31,220 bases of DNA. Source: Chara braunii (lineage: Eukaryota > Streptophyta > Charophyceae > Charales > Characeae). The stretch is from contig BFEA01000379.1 in assembly GCA_003427395.1 (NCBI GenBank), positions 780,329 to 811,548 on the forward strand. The letters run 5' to 3'. Both the position numbers and the translations under genes were made by a program. Under the pieces are notes generated by a model, which saw only the letters and a program-made list of their open reading frames with translations, made no database searches and was not told the origin of the DNA. Shown piece after piece: positions 28,852-31,220 of the stretch (its first letter is position 1; each line of letters starts with the position of its first letter).

Positions 28852-31218
28852 CTATGGCAAGTGGCCACCCCTACAGACCGGACAAGACCGGTTCGGGTGT
28901 GGGCTATGGAAGCACCGCATCCAATTTTCGCAGTCACAGTTGCTGCATCGAATGGCACGGCGTAGACAGATGTCACAGCCTATGTGGCTCGTACATGCTA
29001 GGAACACAGAGGCACGTCGACCGCAATCATAGAGGCATTGCCGTTCCAGCCCCTGTCTACAAATTGGACATGACATGTCGGGGTGCCGTACATGAGTACA
29101 GTACTGACTGTCATCGTACGTATGGACGCAAAAACTCGCATGGACTATCCCTTCAAAATCCTCACGGCACAAGGCATGCGAACCATCTAGTTGAATCTCC
29201 AGCGGGTCATCACAAAGCGGCATGCAGCATCTTTCTTGGGCTTCCTCGGTATTTATTCCTTCTCTATGGGCAGACGGCGACAGGGAGGATCGGTCCAATG
29301 CAAGGGCGTTCAGCTGCTGCAGGATTTGATCTGCAACAGCTCGGCCTGGTGGTGATAAACTATGAGCACGTCGCTCTGCCGGTGGTTCATATAGAGGTCT
29401 ATTTTCCTCCTCGAACTGCTGTGTCCATCGTTTGTCTGGCAAGAAAGATGGATATCTGTCAGCGGTTGCCGTAGGTGTATGACCAATACCGCATGTGGGA
29501 CATGCTAGGAGAGGATGTGGAGGGTGATGGCACCGGGGATAGTCCACGCAGTAAAGACACATACTTTCTATGACAGCTTCCTGGAAGCATTGACGACACA
29601 TGGCATGTTGCTGACATGCCATTGGTATGGAAGGCTGACGTGCACAGTTATTTAAGCATGGCAGATCAAGGCCACAATGGCATGCTGGGCAAGTAATCAG
29701 GGGGTGGGGGGGATGAGCACAGGACAGGGGATCACAATTTTTGTGTGAGAGGCTAGCAGCGACCATCCCTTCATAGTGTTCGGAGCAGAGGCGATGTCGT
29801 GTACATGCCAACCGAACTGCACCTGTGCGACGACACAATGGGAGGGCACATCCATCATCCTGTGGAGAGGTCTTTTCACTGTTTGTGGTAGAATTAGCCG
29901 GATTGCTCTCCAGGGGGTGCAGTGCTTGCAAGTGCTCATCGACATACTGTTCCTGATGGACGAGCCAGACTGAGTGATCCTCCAGCATTTGGTGATAGAA
30001 AGAGTTATTATTTCCCACTGTGTGCACCCTACCGCCATTGTCCCATAGGGTCCATGAATTCTCTGCAAAGGTAAGAGCACTGAAATGACCTGGACTATAT
30101 AAGATATATGCCCGAATATTCGGATCCCTGCCTGGCAGGTGGTTTTGCGGAGCAGGCTGGAATTGCAGTCGTCTACCCATAAATGCCATAGCCAGGACTT
30201 CTATGTTCACACCAGGCGCAACGTTGTCGTCCTCTGGGAAGACGGCACGGTGCTCTTCTTCTATCCAGCGAACAACGACTGGGAAATCAGAAACAGTATA
30301 AGGATTACAATTGTAAGCAAGGAGACATACATTAATGGCATAGTACGCACAGCGCCCTCGCTGTAGCTCTATGACATTGTCTGATTCCGCAGGTTGCGTG
30401 GGGGATCTGTTCACGGCAGGGGGATCCTCATTCGATCCTGCAGGTTGCACAGGTGGCGGAGACTCGTTGTGGTCTTGACCAATTGGCTCCGGTATGTGCT
30501 CCGAAGAGAGATGATCTTCAACAGGGGGTTCCATCAGGTAATCAGGAGACGGGTCATTGTCATTTGGGGCAGGGGAGCAAGCGGGGCTAGGTGGATGAGG
30601 GAGTGGCGGGTCAGATGGGTGAGAACTGGGTGGACCAGATGTGGGAATCGGAAGTTGATCAGCCTCACTTGTGCTCAGGGCGGCTGCTAGTCGTGCAAAC
30701 GCTGCACAAGTAGCTGTACCTTGTGTCTGGTGCACTCCTAAGCCTGCAGCACTGAAGACATCATCGCCACATTGCGGGCCTCGGACTCGATGTGCGTTAT
30801 TCCTCGCTAGCGTATACTGAAAGCGACGATGTCGTTCCGTACGGTTGCGAGCATGTCGTCGGAGCAGATCTCTAACCCCTGCAGGGGGCGCGGTGATCAT
30901 GCCATTCAACGACAAACGCGGCCGCTGTCTTGGAGGCTGCTGTGGAGATGGGGAACGTCTCCGCTGAAGAGGCATCTGTAACGATCGATCTAACAACGGA
31001 TACCTCGGCCGACAGGGCCTTTGTGACGGCCGATCTGACCATGAGTGCGTTGATGATGAGGTCGATGATGAGGAAGTAGAGGAAGAAGTATGGGAAGAGG
31101 AAGAAGAAGAAGATGCAGATGACTGAGAGGATGCTGCAATAGAGGACGTCAGTGGGGGTGCGGTGATGATGGTGGTGGTGGTGCTGATGATGATGGCAGT
31201 GATGGTGGCGGCGGTGGT
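28852..31218 (-). CDS. Josephin-like cysteine protease fused to four RING-like modules (unrecognised gene, 5' end may lie outside the window)
   Basis: From the first in-frame ATG (30975) it encodes 707 residues, TAG at 28852-28854. The frame has no stop up to the window end, adding a Ser-rich tract, so the true start or an exon boundary may lie further on. Order: basic Arg-rich N-terminus (1-65), Pro/Ser-rich acidic linker (~105-198), protease-like domain (~202-340), then cysteine modules. Protease candidates: Gln205, Cys209 (LQRGRCAYYAINV), His297 (YSPGHFSALTF), Asp312 (SWTLWDN). The Q-C-H-D order and the 15-residue His-Asp gap match Josephin deubiquitinases. Modules at ~376-432, 440-495, 583-639 and 647-701 follow C-x3/4-C, (S/Q)HxxC, then CxH or HPxxxCPxC, as in RING-type zinc fingers, in two A-B pairs split by an ~85-residue linker. 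A ubiquitin-editing role is inference; transposon or host origin is unclear. Confidence 0.78.
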   Translation of the reverse strand, partial: TTAATITAIIISTTTTIITAPPLTSSIAASSQSSASSSSSSSHTSSSTSSSSTSSSTHSWSDRPSQRPCRPRYPLLDRSLQMPLQRRRSPSPQQPPRQRPRLSLNGMITAPPAGVRDLLRRHARNRTERHRRFQYTLARNNAHRVRGPQCGDDVFSAAGLGVHQTQGTATCAAFARLAAALSTSEADQLPIPTSGPPSSHPSDPPLPHPPSPACSPAPNDNDPSPDYLMEPPVEDHLSSEHIPEPIGQDHNESPPPVQPAGSNEDPPAVNRSPTQPAESDNVIELQRGRCAYYAINVCLLAYNCNPYTVSDFPVVVRWIEEEHRAVFPEDDNVAPGVNIEVLAMAFMGRRLQFQPAPQNHLPGRDPNIRAYILYSPGHFSALTFAENSWTLWDNGGRVHTVGNNNSFYHQMLEDHSVWLVHQEQYVDEHLQALHPLESNPANSTTNSEKTSPQDDGCALPLCRRTGAVRLACTRHRLCSEHYEGMVAASLSHKNCDPLSCAHPPHPLITCPACHCGLDLPCLNNCARQPSIPMACQQHAMCRQCFQEAVIESMCLYCVDYPRCHHPPHPLLACPTCGIGHTPTATADRYPSFLPDKRWTQQFEEENRPLYEPPAERRAHSLSPPGRAVADQILQQLNALALDRSSLSPSAHREGINTEEAQERCCMPLCDDPLEIQLDGSHALCREDFEGIVHASFCVHTYDDSQYCTHVRHPDMSCPICRQGLERQCLYDCGRRASVFLACTSHIGCDICLRRAIRCSNCDCENWMRCFHSPHPNRSCPVCRGGHLP

Positions 31219-31220
31219 GG

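Noticed and set aside
1-31220. CRISPR array or bacterial operon
   Set aside because: Repeats lack the regular repeat-spacer pattern, and gene density, microsatellites and retroelements are eukaryotic.

Overview
The window looks like gene-poor, repeat-rich eukaryotic nuclear DNA. It has long microsatellites, many A/T homopolymers of 20-37 bases, degenerate retrotransposons, and only two long open genes. The LINE relics have an APE-type endonuclease, a reverse transcriptase and a C-terminal CCHC zinc finger of the plant zf-RVT kind. A Ty3/gypsy relic is also present. This points to a plant-lineage genome. A streptophyte (charophyte) alga would fit, but that is inference and nothing here fixes the species.

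Layout. 1-3360: no recognisable gene. 3360-8330: a decayed LINE on the minus strand, with overlapping ORF1 and ORF2; its ORF1 carries a 112-bp fold-back scar. 9477-12999: a Ty3/gypsy relic, two 590-bp direct repeats around RNase H and integrase remnants. 13035-13335: a diverged ~110-bp tandem repeat. 13310-14620: a second LINE 3' fragment on the plus strand, split by a 321-bp MITE with 47-bp terminal inverted repeats. 15073-15226: a fold-back MITE. 16039-16204: a 71-bp tandem repeat built on a CCACGTCAGCA core. 17933-18706 and 25760-26704: two copies of a ~774-bp dispersed repeat. The second copy is interrupted by a 157-bp insertion with 15-bp target-site duplications and a hammerhead-ribozyme-like core. 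18707-20700: low-complexity DNA. 20725-22029 (minus): an intact WD40 gene related to coatomer beta'. 22730-22827: tRNA-like pieces. 28445-28482: an exact Nextera mate-pair junction adapter, so the assembly there is suspect. 28852 to the window end (minus): a large intact gene joining a Josephin-like cysteine-protease domain to four RING-like cysteine/histidine modules.

The items most worth following are the Josephin-like/RING-like gene (deubiquitinase-like and ligase-like parts in one chain), the hammerhead-like insertion, and the synthetic adapter. The WD40 gene and the protease/RING gene show no sign of working together; they are separate genes in repeat-dense DNA. Stops and lost catalytic residues in the retroelements are mostly explicable as C-to-T or G-to-A changes, as expected of methylated, silenced repeats.
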